This document shows, piece after piece, positions 11,276 through 22,629 of a stretch of DNA of 64,000 bases. The first letter of the stretch is position 1; each line of letters opens with the position of its first letter. This stretch comes from Rutidosis leptorrhynchoides (taxonomy: Eukaryota; Streptophyta; Magnoliopsida; Asterales; Asteraceae): contig NC_092335.1 of NCBI RefSeq assembly GCF_046630445.1, positions 630,600,001-630,664,000 on the forward strand. Reading direction: 5' to 3'. Below the pieces are notes generated by a model. It saw only the letters and a list, made by a program, of their open reading frames with translations, made no database searches and was not told the DNA's origin. The translations under genes and the position numbers were made by a program.

Positions 11276-13443
11276 AGAATCGATCACGTCCTCGTGATCC
11301 TCGTCACTAACCCACACGGACCACACTCCACGGTCCTCAAACATAAGTCCTAATCCGACTTTCCTAAGCAATTCTTCCCAATGAATCGCTTCTAACAACT
11401 AAAATCGTCACCCGCGATTTATCAATCCACAATTCCGAGCACTAAGACCATGCTCATTCCCTAACATCGGGAAAAATCAACCAATCTCTGACCGAGATAT
11501 CAAACCCCTAGCGTACCATTACCAAGTACAATGCTAAGGTAACCAAGTCGCAATCCTAAGGTCAACAACCCGAAACAATGAAGACCGATCCAAACGAATC
11601 CTTACGGATAACACCAATCACTAACATCCCTTGTAGTGCGCAATACGACCAATACACAACTACCGTAACATCATAACAAACGGTTTAAACCAAAAGCGCC
11701 CAGAACGACTATGGCAACGCTAGTCCTAAGGTGTACAAAATCGGCTATTGTCACACCCGTGACAACATGTGAGCGAAACACGGCTATCGCATCACAAATC
11801 ACACCACACGGTCCTCACGACCCCACCATCGGCGTATAAAACAACCGATAGTTCCCACAACACAACTCAAGAATGGTACTCTCATTTCTCACCGGTACTC
11901 GCATTTTCCGATAATGTTATGCCATGCCGACGTAACACTACTCTCCTGATGAAGTCAGCGGACCCCGAAGGCCATGCTTCACCAATCTCAACATCGGATG
12001 AAGTCAGCGGACCCGAAAGTCATGCTTCACCGATATATCACCTCGCTCATGATGAAGTCAGCGGACCCGAAGATCATGCTTCACCAATCGCATACTCCCA
12101 TGATGAAGTCAGCGGACCCTAAAGGTCATGCTCCACCAATCAACAACCATGATGAAGTCAGCTGACCCGAAGATCATGCTTCACCAATCAACCACACCAT
12201 AATGAAGTCAGCGGACCCCGAAGGTCATGCTTCATTAATCAACAATCCCATGATGAAGTCAGCGGACTCCAAAAGTCATGCTTCATCATTCATCAATACC
12301 ACGATGAAGTCAGCGAACCCCGAAGGTCATGCTTCATCAATCACATACGCACTTTCGGCCTCAAACAACGAGTAGTGCAACATCGCGCTCTGTTACACTA
12401 TAGTGAACCCTAGCGGATACCACTAACCATCTACAATCGAGCAAGAACCACCTATATCGAACATAGGTACCAAACAATAATTCTCCAAAAGAGAACCCGA
12501 CTCACACACTTCCCTTAACCGAGGGATTTTACCTTGCTCGCCAAACACGTCCATTATCTCTCAACGAGATTCACTAACATACCACCTCAGTGATAATTTA
12601 CAAATCCAATATCATAAGTACAAGTTAACCAAAATTGTACTCTACCACAAATCGACCCAAACTGTGTCTCGACTAAATTTCCGGATCTACCAAAAGCATC
12701 ATCCGAAATCTCACACTATAACTTCCTCGTGCGGGAGTGTAACTCCCCCACTTGGAACTGAGTTCCAATATCCACAACTCGTACAATGCTACCAGAGGTA
12801 GACTTTACCAACAATTGGGTTCACACGACCCATCACTACATCTTGCTCCAACCTTGAGCATACGAAGGATTTTAACCAATCCTTAAAACCTTTCGAACGA
12901 AAAGTGCACCACAAATTACACAAACCAATACCCTTGCAATCGTCCAATTGCTTTAGTTTGTCAACTTCCACTTACTCACTCATGTACCTAAGGGTTTCAC
13001 TCCGGTACCCTAAGCACAATGTAACCGCAACACCATCGGAGTCGAACACCACGCTAGTAGGTATAAAAGAGGCACCTAATGTCGCGTCATGTAGGCTCCA
13101 TTACCGACATACATCGATATCCAAAACACTCTATCTCAAGGGTTCCAACCCCCCGACGAACCTCACGCTTCATCAATCTCAACACAAAAGCGAACACGCG
13201 CTTAACAACCGAACACCAAAACCCATTTCCATGGCTTGGTAGAACATTTCCCAAATACTAAGGAATGCTTGGTTGCACCAAGTCTTAAGCCCTTCGCCCG
13301 ACAATCCAACGTCACCATAGGGTACTTCCATTAGGAACGTCACCCATAACATCAATATGCACAACACAAGGCATTTAATCAACTCAAACACAACGGATCA
13401 TAATAAATAATCAAAGGACATATTTATTAAAACGAAACGTACC
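11276..13443. other. Internal region of the gag-only element, no pol recognised
   Basis: This 2.2-kb stretch lies where pol would be (downstream of gag on the minus strand). I found no reverse transcriptase, RNase H, integrase or protease motif in any frame. It contains the 51-bp repeat at 11947-12345 and otherwise unrecognised moderately GC-rich sequence. Confidence 0.65.
11947..12345. repeat. About 51-bp tandem repeat, eight copies
   Basis: The unit 'gatgaagtcagcggacccc' plus 'gaaggtcatgcttcaccaatc' recurs at about 11947, 11998, 12051, 12101, 12150, 12202, 12252 and 12303. It lies in the untranslated 3' part of the gag-only element. The + strand ORFs with a DEVSGPE repeat are antisense by-products. 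Confidence 0.9.
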
Positions 13444-14385
13444 TTAACGTCTCCTTGCCGCACATGTCCCTGCTAACTTGGGACAATCCGACTTACGATG
13501 TCCTTCTTCTTGGCAATTAAAGCACACCATGTCATCACCCTTTGGTACCGAACATTCCCAAGACTTGTGACCCCTCACACCACAATTGTAACATCTAGCC
13601 GCACTAGAATCCGGTATACCCGTTCGCGTACCACCCGTGCTCACACTCGGACCCTTAGTCCTCTTACTCGGAGCACCATAAGAAACAACCCTTCTCTCCC
13701 TTGAAGGTTCACCCTTCTTCGATCATGAATACGACTCGAAACCTCTAGCCGCGGTGAATAACTCCGCAAACGATTTCGCCTGAACTCTGCTAATATTACT
13801 CTTTAAGTCATCATTCAAGGTTCGATAGAAATCTTGCATCAACAAATGATCATTCCCCAAATACTCCGGGCAAAAACGAGCCTTCGCCATAAAGGTCGTC
13901 TTGAGAGTATTCAAATCCATAGACCCTTGTCGCAAATTTCGCAACTCATTACGCAATTCCCACAAATCGGCCAAAGTCCGGAACTCCTCGAAGAATTCCT
14001 CCTTAAACTCGTCCCACGATAAGGCCATAAACGTTTCGCCACCGAAAAGATCAATCTTACCATCCAACCAATCCCTCGCCCTACCCCGCAACAAACTCGT
14101 AGCGAGTCTCGTCTTTTTCTCGGGAGGGCAATCAATAGTACGAAAACACCCTTCAACATCCGAGATCCAAGTTGTACTTACCAAAGGATCCAGTTTTCCG
14201 TCATACATCGGGGGTTTAGTCCTCATGAAGCTCTTAAGACAACGCTCCATTTCACCACTACTTTGAAGTTCGGAATACTTCCTATCCATTTCTTCTTGAA
14301 ACGCACTCATTTGCTCCGCAACGGCGGCCACAACTCTAGCGTTAAACTCCGTGTCATTCGCCTCGATCTCGTTTCGCGTCGTCAT
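13444..14385 (-). pseudogene. gag: Gag (capsid/nucleocapsid) of the gag-only element
   Basis: Gag packages element RNA into virus-like particles in the cytoplasm. The frame starts at MTTRNEIE (ATG 14385-14383), giving about 313 codons. It contains a capsid region (WISDVEGCFR, LLRGRARDWL, SWDEFKEEFFEEF) and two CCHC zinc knuckles, CYNCGVRGHKSWEC and CFNCQEEGHRKSDC. One in-frame stop (TGA at 13723-13725) interrupts it just before the knuckle region, and both sides remain in the same frame. The frame is open upstream to 14658, but that part has no gag resemblance. No protease follows. Confidence 0.8.
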
Positions 14386-14805
14386 TCTAAAGAATGCAAA
14401 ACGATTAGTCCACGAATGTATAAAACCGCACGCACAACACCGTCCCATCTTGCTAAACACTCGTCGTACATCACTCGTTAGACACGATTTGCACCCGTAA
14501 TAAGGTTTGCAAGTCCTTATTACGCACACACGCCGCATCGACTTGTTAGTACAACGACCGCCTCGCTCGATGATATAAACAAACACAACCACAAACAAAA
14601 CACAACGCAACGCAAGAATCAATATCGCAACACAATAGCATATTAATAATATCTGCATTACTAATATAAACGTTAGTCAACCTACAATCAAGGCACTAAC
14701 TAAACCTATTCCGACCCGTAATTCTACAAGTCCCGCAACAAATAAGCACACACAAAAATCTAAGTCTAGGCACCTATCTCAAGTCACCTAAATCCCTTAG
14801 ACCAT

Positions 14806-14817
14806 GCTCTGATACCA
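14806..14817 (-). other. Primer binding site (initiator tRNA-Met type)
   Basis: On the minus strand TGGTATCAGAGC lies 2 bp from the 5' LTR, the standard complement of the plant initiator tRNA-Met 3' end. It fixes the element's orientation. Confidence 0.85.
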
Positions 14818-17235
14818 CTTGTAACAACCCAACCCGTTAACCATCCGTAAAAGTGCCATAAATTTTTTTTTAAGAGCCAGTTGATCTGGACGGCGTCCAG
14901 TTGTAAAAACCAGGATGGCGTCCAGCCATCTGGGACGGCGTCCAGATGTGCTGCCAGATTCTGATCAGTTTTACGTTTTACACACGGGTGAAAAACCCGC
15001 TTCCCGACACTTTTAAACCAACACACTTTCACAATATATTACAATAGGTTAAACTAAGAGTTTTTCATAATAAAAACCAAGTTTTACGACACCGGGCCCA
15101 CATCGACCCAAAATACCACAAGTAACTATTTCGACCCATTAGTTTATACAAAACATAGACCGAGCATGGGATTGGGGACACGCTACCCAATCCTAAACAA
15201 ATCCAAAAGCAAGTCTTCTAAAGCAACTACGCAAGTCCACTAGTCCCCGCGCTTACCCGAGCCACCGCATCCATGCAATCTATAAAAATGTAAACAACGG
15301 AGGGTAAGCTAACGCTTAGTGAGTGAAAATATACTACATACATATATATGTATAAAATGGACATGCCATAATAATAATCAAATAGCGCATACCGAAGCAT
15401 CCAAGTATAAGGCAAGCTAAACCTAGCATATCGTACGTTCACTAAGCACAAGCTAACAACACCAACAATATAGTAAGTTCGCAAACAACGTTGCGAACAA
15501 TGCCAACAAGCTACAACCAGAAGGTTAGCTACATCACGTCAATACAACATTATACGTATACAATATATATATATATATAACAACGCGTAAAACTCCCAAG
15601 GTTAACCATAACGCTATGGTGCTACCGGCTCGTGGTTCACACCATACGCAATTGAGTCATACTCTTTTATAGTGCTATCGGCTCGTGGTTCACACTCGAT
15701 GCTACCGACTCGTGGTTCACATCAATTATTTTATAGTGCTACCGGCACGTGGTTCACACTCGATGCTACCGGCACGTGGTTCACATCAATTATTTTATAG
15801 TGCTACGGGCTCGTGATTCACACTCGATGCTACCGGCTCGTGGTTCACATCCTATCACACACACACATTATGGCACTACCGGCTCGATGGTTCATACCAT
15901 AACATTCACAAATAAATACGCCATATACACATACGTATAATTATTCCACTCACAATACTACCCTTCGCCATTGGGGTTATATCTAAGTCCGCATCACAAT
16001 ATTAACCCTTCGCCATTGGGGTTATATAATCCACATCATACCGTGTGTGATAATGTACACACAAATTGTGTACCCCGCCAAAGGTGGCCAACCAAAACGC
16101 ACAACCGTGCCAATTGGACCTATACACAAGTCCATCAAATCCACCTATATGTGAAGTGAGCTCTATAACCAAGAAACACTTCACCCCGACCCGCACCCAT
16201 CCTACACATACATATGCACATAGGATATTAACACTCACCTCGTCGTCTTGATGAATGCTTCCGAATAATCCGCAACGCGCCAATGGAAAGTACCTATTCC
16301 ATTATCACAAATACAATAACACGATTAGGGTTGACTTACAAACCAACCCATATGACACTTAGTGCAATTTCAACCCAAATGCACTTCCAAGTACAAACCG
16401 CGCCCAAAACTAACCAATAATCACTAACACGAGTGAAAATGGTCCTAACACACCAATTAAACCCGAACACAAGTCTTAAACACGTGTCATACCCATTTTG
16501 ACACCAAAACCCTAGTTTTGACCCATTTCAAAATTAGTTAACCAAACACACCCAAAAGTGTTCCAACACTTCCAAAATCACTAAGCCTAGTGATTAAACT
16601 CATTATCAAACCCTAATCAAGGCCAAAACATCAACCGACCCAAAACCAGCCAAGTGACAAGAATAACAAGTCACCTTAAACCCATTTCATCACCTAAAAA
16701 GGTTTTACAACAATCTAGCTCAAAGCCCTAACTTGAATATCAAATCTAACAAATGAAATTCGGAGTTTGAGCTTACCATGTGATGACCCAAAAATTTCTG
16801 ACTAAATTTAAACTTAATCTTTGTATGATTAACATTTCCGACACGATAAGCAAAGTCTGTAAAACTGAATCTCAAAAGTTTTGAATTACTTTTATATATT
16901 TAAATACCCTTCGGTTGTTTTCGACGATTCGCGAACAATTATATGTAAATAGATACATATATACTATAACATGAAAAGGTAACAATGTATTAATTATTTG
17001 ATACCGTACATTAAACTTATTGGTTTAAATATCTATTCGAATGTATATGATAAGTTGAAATATTTATTATTAAAATATTTATAAATAACTTCCAATGTGT
17101 ATTTAAAAACTGATTTATGTATATTAAAAAGATATATACATATATATAATAAACGATAGTAACATTCGTTTATTGATTCAATTGATATTTAGTTAAGTTA
17201 ACTAAAGCGTTTAAGATGAACCAGTTAAACACTAA

Positions 17236-17400
17236 TTTGTTACAGTGTTTTCAAATTGCCACATTACTCAAAATGCTACAGTGTTTTCGAAAATCACTAT
17301 TTGCTACAGTGAAATTGACTTTGCTACAGTGAATTGCTACAGTGAATTTGACTTTGCTACAGTGAATTGCTACAGTAACTTTGCTACAGTAAAACACTAT
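17236..17400. repeat. GCTACAGT motif cluster
   Basis: The motif 'gctacagt(g/a)' occurs about eight times, separated by 'aattgactt' type spacers, within 165 bp of the solo LTR. The inverted family member shows a thinner version near 61376-61442. Confidence 0.85.
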
Positions 17401-17907
17401 TATAAAAATGTGTTTTAACAAATAGCGAGACGATGATTTATAGAAGTAAATGACCAAAACACTCGAAAGTTTAAGATACACTTTGAGTGATATAATTAAG
17501 GGATAATTTAAGGCTATATTTTGACAAAGGTACGTGTCACGAAATGTAAAATGCAAGTTTTCTAAGCGTACGAAAATGCGTTCGAGAAACCGGAACCGGG
17601 ACATAAGTCGAGTGATGACGTACGACTTATCGGAACAAAAATTACAAGTCTACTATGCACAAGAATAAAATATAATATATAAATAATTATATTAATTATT
17701 TATATATTTATATTTATTTTATATTATGTCGACAAGCTAGGAGCCAAAACAATGTGAGCTGTCCCTGGTCCTCATGCGAGTCGCATGGCCAGAAGGCCAT
17801 TTCCATGCGAGTCGCATGACTCCAGATTTCAGGCCAGGTTCTATAAATTGCAGTTTTTGGCTCGAGATAATCACACACATACACAAATATAGATATACTC
17901 CGTAATA

Positions 17908-17908
<1 letters not shown>

Positions 17909-17965
<57 letters not shown>
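17909..17965. repeat. (TTA)n microsatellite
   Basis: About 19 TTA triplets. The minus ORF with a long Asn run is made by it. The related LTR has an equivalent ATT array at about 60763-60842. Confidence 0.95.
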
Positions 17966-17967
<2 letters not shown>

Positions 17968-18236
17968 AAGATTATTATTAATCTTATTATTTTTATTATT
18001 AATGTTATTATTTTTGCGATACAAAAATAATAATGTACATAAAATATTACGACGGAGTGCTGTCCAAGTAATTTTCAAAAATGAGTTTTCGAGCAAGCTA
18101 GAGCTAAGGAAATTATGGGTTATTGTCAAGGAGGTTATGGGTAATGTTCGGGGGTATATTTTTGAATCAAACCTCGTGCTTATTATCTCCAATGCGTCTA
18201 CATGCTTTCCTACAATATTGTATATCAATATTAAAT

Positions 18237-18580
18237 AGTGAGTTTCATATGATCCCTTTTACTCAATATATTTTGGGCTGAGAATACATGCGACTGTTTA
18301 TAAATACTGAAAATACTAGATTTATATGCGTGAGTTTCATATGATCCCTTTTACTCAATATATTTTGGGCTGAGAATACATGCGACTGTTTATAAATACT
18401 GAAAATACTAGATTTATATGCGTGAGTTTCATATGATCCCTTTTACTCAATATATTTTTGGGCTGAGAATACATGCGACTGTTTATAAATACTGAAAATA
18501 CTAGATTTATATGCGTGAGTTTCATTTGCTCCCTTTTTAATTGCTTTTGCAATCTATATTTTTGGGGTGAGAATACATGC
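18237..18580. repeat. 91-bp tandem repeat, 3 full copies plus a partial
   Basis: The unit from 'gtgagtttcatatgatccc' to 'ctagatttatatgc' starts at about 18239, 18331 and 18422, and a diverged partial copy starts at 18514. The three full copies are almost identical. The related LTR at 59056-61818 shows only single-copy sequence here (around 59840-59900). Confidence 0.9.
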
Positions 18581-19800
18581 ACTTTATTTTAAAAACAATG
18601 GATACAAGTACATACTAAATTCTACACTGAGTTTGAACCGAAAATCCCTTAGCTTTGGTAACTAGTAACTGTCAGTTATAAGAACTGGTAGGCGCGAGTA
18701 GTAGTATATGGATCCATAGGGCTTGATATCCCCGTCCGAGCTAGAGCACTAGCCTTTTAACGGACGTATGCTATTTGAGAAGCGTACACGTTGGTTTGCG
18801 TGTATTATTAAGATGATTATACAAAGGGTACAAATTATATAAGCATTAAAGTTTAGTTACCAGGGTGCTCAATTTTGTAGAACCGATTGATAAACGTTTC
18901 GGATGAAACAACTGAAATCTTGTGATCCACCTTTTATGTAAAACCTATTGATAAACGTTTTGAATAAAAAAACTGAACTTTTGTAATCCACATTGATATA
19001 CGGATTATGTGTAATATTAAAACTATGAACTCACCAACCTTTGTGTTGACACTTGAAGCATGTTTATTCTCAGGATTCTAGAAGTCTTCCGCTGTTTGCT
19101 TATACGTGATACAAGATATGTGCTTGGAGTCATACATGCTATATACAAGAAACTTGCATTCACCAAACCATTACCATGTATCTTATTTTGACTGTATTGT
19201 CAACAGATGTATTATTGTAAACCATTTAAATGGTGATTGTCTATACGTAGAAATCATCAGATGTTAAAAACCTGGAATTTATATATTCATTTATGAAATA
19301 CCTTTTCAAACGAATACAATGTTACAAAATGTATCACATAGAGGTCAAATACCTCGCAATGAAATCAATGAATGACGTGTTCGTCCATATGGATTTGGAG
19401 CGATCGTCACATACCAATACCACCACACGTCGCTAGGAGCGAGATGAACAACTTTAGAACCCGAGCTTTTGCGAGAAATCGACTCCTTCCCTTCCAAATC
19501 AAGCTCTCTCTCACTAAAAGTGAGTTTCTCTCACTAGGGTTTGAGGAGTGTGTTTGTGTGTGTGAAATATGATCCAAAATGACCAAGGAACCAGCCTTGA
19601 AGGCTCCAAACCGGCACCCAAGTGAAATGACCATTTTACCCCTTATTAAAATAAAAACACAGCTGGCTCGACAGACAAGTTGGACGGCGTCCCGACCCTT
19701 GGACGGCGTCCCACTCTTCAGATCTGGACGGCGTCACATCCCTTGGACGGAGTCCCGTACTACTGAAATTTCAGAAATAGAAACAGGGTGTTACAGTTCA

Positions 19801-20808
19801 CACCTCTAAATAACGAAGAAGTAGAAGAAATTCGTGGCGAGGATCAACAACCAAATGTCCGGGTTTGAGCAAGTCATAAAAGAAAAGGAAAGGAACAAGC
19901 AAAAGAACCACAACATAAAAAATTGTGGACTTCTCCCGAAGAAATTTGGTTGGCAAAGTGTTGGATTGATTGCTCGAAAGATGGGGTTCACGGTAACTCG
20001 CAAAGAAACACGGCTTTTTGGACGAGAGTACGAAATAAGTTTAATGATAACGATTTTGGGTATTTAAGAAATGACGACCAATTAAGTAGAAAATGGTTAC
20101 ATATGGATAAGGCGTGCAAAGATTTCACGGCCTTATATAATGAAGAAGAACGTAACCCAAGACGTAGCGGTCGTGTCGAGCAAGACGTATATAACATTAC
20201 GGTGGAAAGATATCAAAATCGGGCATCGAAATGACTTACAAGGATGTTTGGAGTTTTTGAAAACAAGGCCTAAGTAGTATTCACCACATGCAATTGGTGG
20301 TAGTGGTGTGCGCAGGAGAAAGGGACAACTTGTAATAGATGATGATATCGAAGATGAAGTTGGGGAAAACCAAATAGTTAATCTCGGGGAAGATCGTTTA
20401 GACAACCTTCAGGATCTTTTTGGAGAGTATGCGATTCAACATCCTATGGGAAGAGACCGAGCTAAGAAGGCTGTGAGAAAATCGGTTTCGTCTGATGCGG
20501 GTACATCATCACGGGGTACGAACTCTTCACGTGGTACGAATTCTTCAAGATTTGACGAGTTATCTTCTTGGTGGGAAGAGAAAAAGGATAAAGAATTGGA
20601 GAAACGAAGCAAGGGTATTGATCGTATAGTTGAGGAAGAACGAATGAGGTCGGCACTCGAGTGTGTCACAAAATTATTTAAACTTGACGTTAACGAAATC
20701 CCCGACCCGAAAGAAAGAAAAAAAGCTTTGAAGTTCAAGAAAAAGATGGCCGAGCGTTACAAAGAATATCTTTCAAGCGACGATGACGACGAGGACGACG
20801 CCGAGTAG
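19801..20808 (+). pseudogene. Myb/SANT (Harbinger ORF1-like) pseudogene, 3' part
   Basis: Translation from about 19923 gives WTSPEEIWLAKCWI, then GNSQRNTAFW, a DQLSRKW block and an FTALYNEE block. This is the trihelix/SANT-like domain of plant 'GST T3-like' and Harbinger ORF1 proteins, which act as DNA-binding partners of the transposase. A second frame from about 20300 continues with HPMGRDRAKK, a coiled WWEEKKDKELEKR segment and an acidic SSDDDDEDDAE tail ending at 20808, the usual C-terminal module. An early stop (20232) and a frame change separate the halves, so the gene is broken even without the gypsy insertion. Confidence 0.7.
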
Positions 20809-21207
20809 TTTTAATTTCTAGTAATTTAATAAAGTAATGGTGTAATTTTAGGATTTCTAGTTTTAATTTTAGGCTTTCTTTAATAAAGTAGTTTTTTTTA
20901 GGACTTTAATAAATTGTAATCGTTTAATTTTATTAATTAAAGTGTGTTTTTATTAATATAAACCATTATTAATTTTATATATGTTATATTTTTATAAAAA
21001 AAAATGATTTTTTGTACATCAAATTAATCAAACAAAAAGAAAAACTAATAAAAATGTGAGACCAATTTAACTTATCACATAACCATCACACCCACCACTA
21101 CAAACTCCATCACGCCATCACCCCATCACATTTGCCAACTCAGCACTATACCCCACAAAAAACCCCATCACCCCCCATCACGCCCATCACCATTAAAAAG
21201 GGTCTTA

Positions 21208-21511
21208 ATGGATCCAACAAATAAAAAGAAACGTAATAACGTTACAGAAATATTTATGAAACCTTTGTATGTAAAAATCGATGCTTACCTACGGGATACA
21301 ATAAGGAAGGGGAAAAATCGACCAGTGCTGGTGACGTTGGTGGATGCGGTGGTGCTGGTGACGATGGTGACGACAGTAAGCTGGGGGCGAAGCAGTTAAG
21401 ATCGTCACGGCCGTCATTTTTGGCAGCCGGAGGATGGTGGAAGTCGATGGTCACGATGGTGATAAAGGGGGAGTGGCAAGAGAGATTTTGGGGAGGTTGG
21501 TAGATAGTATT
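21208..21511. other. Short unannotated stretch between two TTA-flanked elements
   Basis: Directly right of the Harbinger element. It contains a GGTGATG/GGTGACG-rich segment (21325-21480) but no recognisable gene or repeat. Confidence 0.5.
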
Positions 21512-21514
21512 TTA

Positions 21515-21737
21515 GGCTTTGTTCCAGAGATTTTGTAGAGAATAAATGAAATAGAAGGGAGGTGAATGAAGGGGAATGATTGTGAATCATTCCAATTTAG
21601 AAGGATTGGATGGAAGGAAAATTACACTGTTACTCCCTTTCCTTTCCTTCATTTCCAAACTCTGGAACACTCATTCTTTGATTCAATCTTTCCAAACCCT
21701 TTCCTTTCCTTTAAAAAACCAACTCTGGAACAGACCC
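21515..21737. mobile_element. Tourist-like MITE (223 bp)
   Basis: The ends GGCTTTGTTCCAGAG and (reverse complement) GGGTCTGTTCCAGAG match at 13 of 15 positions and are flanked by TTA (21512-21514 and 21738-21740). The size, short inverted ends and TTA duplication are typical of Harbinger-derived MITEs. No coding capacity. Confidence 0.8.
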
Positions 21738-21919
21738 TTAGGGAAAATGGAGAGCAGAGGAAGCATCGAGAGGCAATTATTAGGGAAAATGGAGAGGAGA
21801 AGAAGCATAAATATCTAGGGTGCAAAACGACTAAATAACCCTTTTTGAATTAAATGAAAAGACGAAAATATCCTTTTCGAGTAAAGAAATGGCTGTCTAC
21901 AGTAACCGAAATGTTCTCA

Positions 21920-22620
21920 ATTGTATAATAACTAGTTATCGAACCCTCACTTTGCGCCGGGGGTTCGATTTTCAATGTATTTTATTGTGTTTAGTTTGTA
22001 AAATTATTTCGTGGCTAACGATCATGTCGTTGAAGCGCAACTCGAGTCGAATTAAAAGGTATAACCCGTCAAAGATTTAAATGTTATTTTACATCTTCGC
22101 GTTTCGCTATGAAATTGTCGACTTTTAAAAATTTAATGCAAAATCAACGTGTATGAAAAGTACCTCAAATATTTATTGTTTTTTAAAAAGCGTTCATTTT
22201 GCCTATAGTTAGTGACATTGTGTTCCTAAAATTATTTCGAGTTTAATGATGTTGTCGGAAGAATTTAAATCGTTGCGAGCGAGAAGATATGACCCGTTGA
22301 ATATTTAGGTGGAGTTTAGTTAAGATATTTTATGAAAATAGTTATTTAACACTTTACCCCCCGTTTGGGGGGTCGGTTTTATTTTTTGAACAGAGTTGGG
22401 GCTTTATTTGAGAAAAAGAAGGAAAAAGTAAAAAAAAAAAAAAAAAAAGTGAAAATTTGACACTTTACTCCTCTGTTTGGGGGGGTCGATTTTATTTTTT
22501 GAACAAAGTTGGGGGCTTTATTTGGGAAAAGGAAGGAAAAGGTAAAAAAAAAAAAAAGTTAAAGATGAAAATACCTCTGGTTACTATTCATCATTTTTGT
22601 CTAATAGTTAACAAATAAGG
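21920..22620 (+). repeat. Dispersed repeat, + copy
   Basis: About 700 bp whose reverse complement recurs at about 42045-42680, for example the shared segments around 'ttcgattttcaatgtatttt', 'ctcgagtcgaatt' and 'tttcatacacgttgattttg' (one strand each). It includes an internal duplication of about 115 bp (22341-22440 and 22455-22555: 'acactttac...gtttggggg' plus poly(A) run). Class unknown; no transposase seen. Confidence 0.75.
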
Positions 22621-22629
22621 GGGTCCGCG

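Larger units (their letters stand above)
16779..19411 (+). mobile_element. Solo LTR (TGTGATGACCC family) inside another LTR
   Basis: 2633 bp with ends TGTGATGACCC and ...CGATCGTCACA, flanked by perfect tacca duplications (16774-16778 and 19412-19416). The neighbouring LTR copy has an undisturbed site, which proves the insertion. No internal region is present, so it is a solo LTR left by LTR-LTR recombination. It belongs to the same family as the LTR at 59056-61818, in opposite orientation. Confidence 0.9.
8944..19795 (-). mobile_element. Gag-only Ty3/gypsy retrotransposon, minus strand
   Basis: The element runs from TGTAACAACCC to ...GTGTTACA between perfect gttca duplications (8939-8943 and 19796-19800), and lies inside the Harbinger element. 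It has two 2.3-kb LTRs, an initiator-Met primer site next to the right LTR, and a purine tract next to the left LTR, so it reads on the minus strand. Between the LTRs (11262-14819, 3.56 kb) only gag is recognisable. No reverse transcriptase, RNase H or integrase motifs were found, so it is a non-autonomous, gag-retaining type that would depend on enzymes from a relative. Confidence 0.85.
14820..19795 (-). repeat. 5' LTR of the gag-only element, interrupted
   Basis: The LTR parts 14820-16778 and 19417-19795 together match the left LTR; 16779-19411 is an inserted solo LTR and 19412-19416 its duplicated target. Without the insertion it is about 2.34 kb. Differences from the left copy are scattered substitutions and a short extra GGACGGCGTCC segment near 14925-14945. 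Confidence 0.9.
8273..21204 (+). mobile_element. PIF/Harbinger-type DNA element, split by a gypsy insertion
   Basis: The left end GACCCCCATTAATGG (8273-8287) and the right end, reverse complement GACCCTTTTTAATGG (21190-21204), match at 12 of 15 positions and are flanked by TTA on both sides (8270-8272 and 21205-21207). TTA/TAA duplications are diagnostic of PIF/Harbinger. Subterminal regions are full of CATCAC/GTGATG motifs (8365-8395; 21075-21190). Removing the gypsy insertion leaves about 2.1 kb. The only recognisable coding content is a Myb/SANT protein, the class encoded by ORF1 of these elements. I see no DDE transposase, so it is a non-autonomous or internally deleted copy. Confidence 0.75.

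Noticed and set aside
11769..12165. Plus-strand ORFs with repeated DEVSGPE
   Set aside because: They are antisense to the gag-only element and produced by the 51-bp tandem array.
18241..18580. Possible CRISPR-like array
   Set aside because: A plant genome and contiguous 91-bp repeats without unique spacers; an ordinary tandem repeat.
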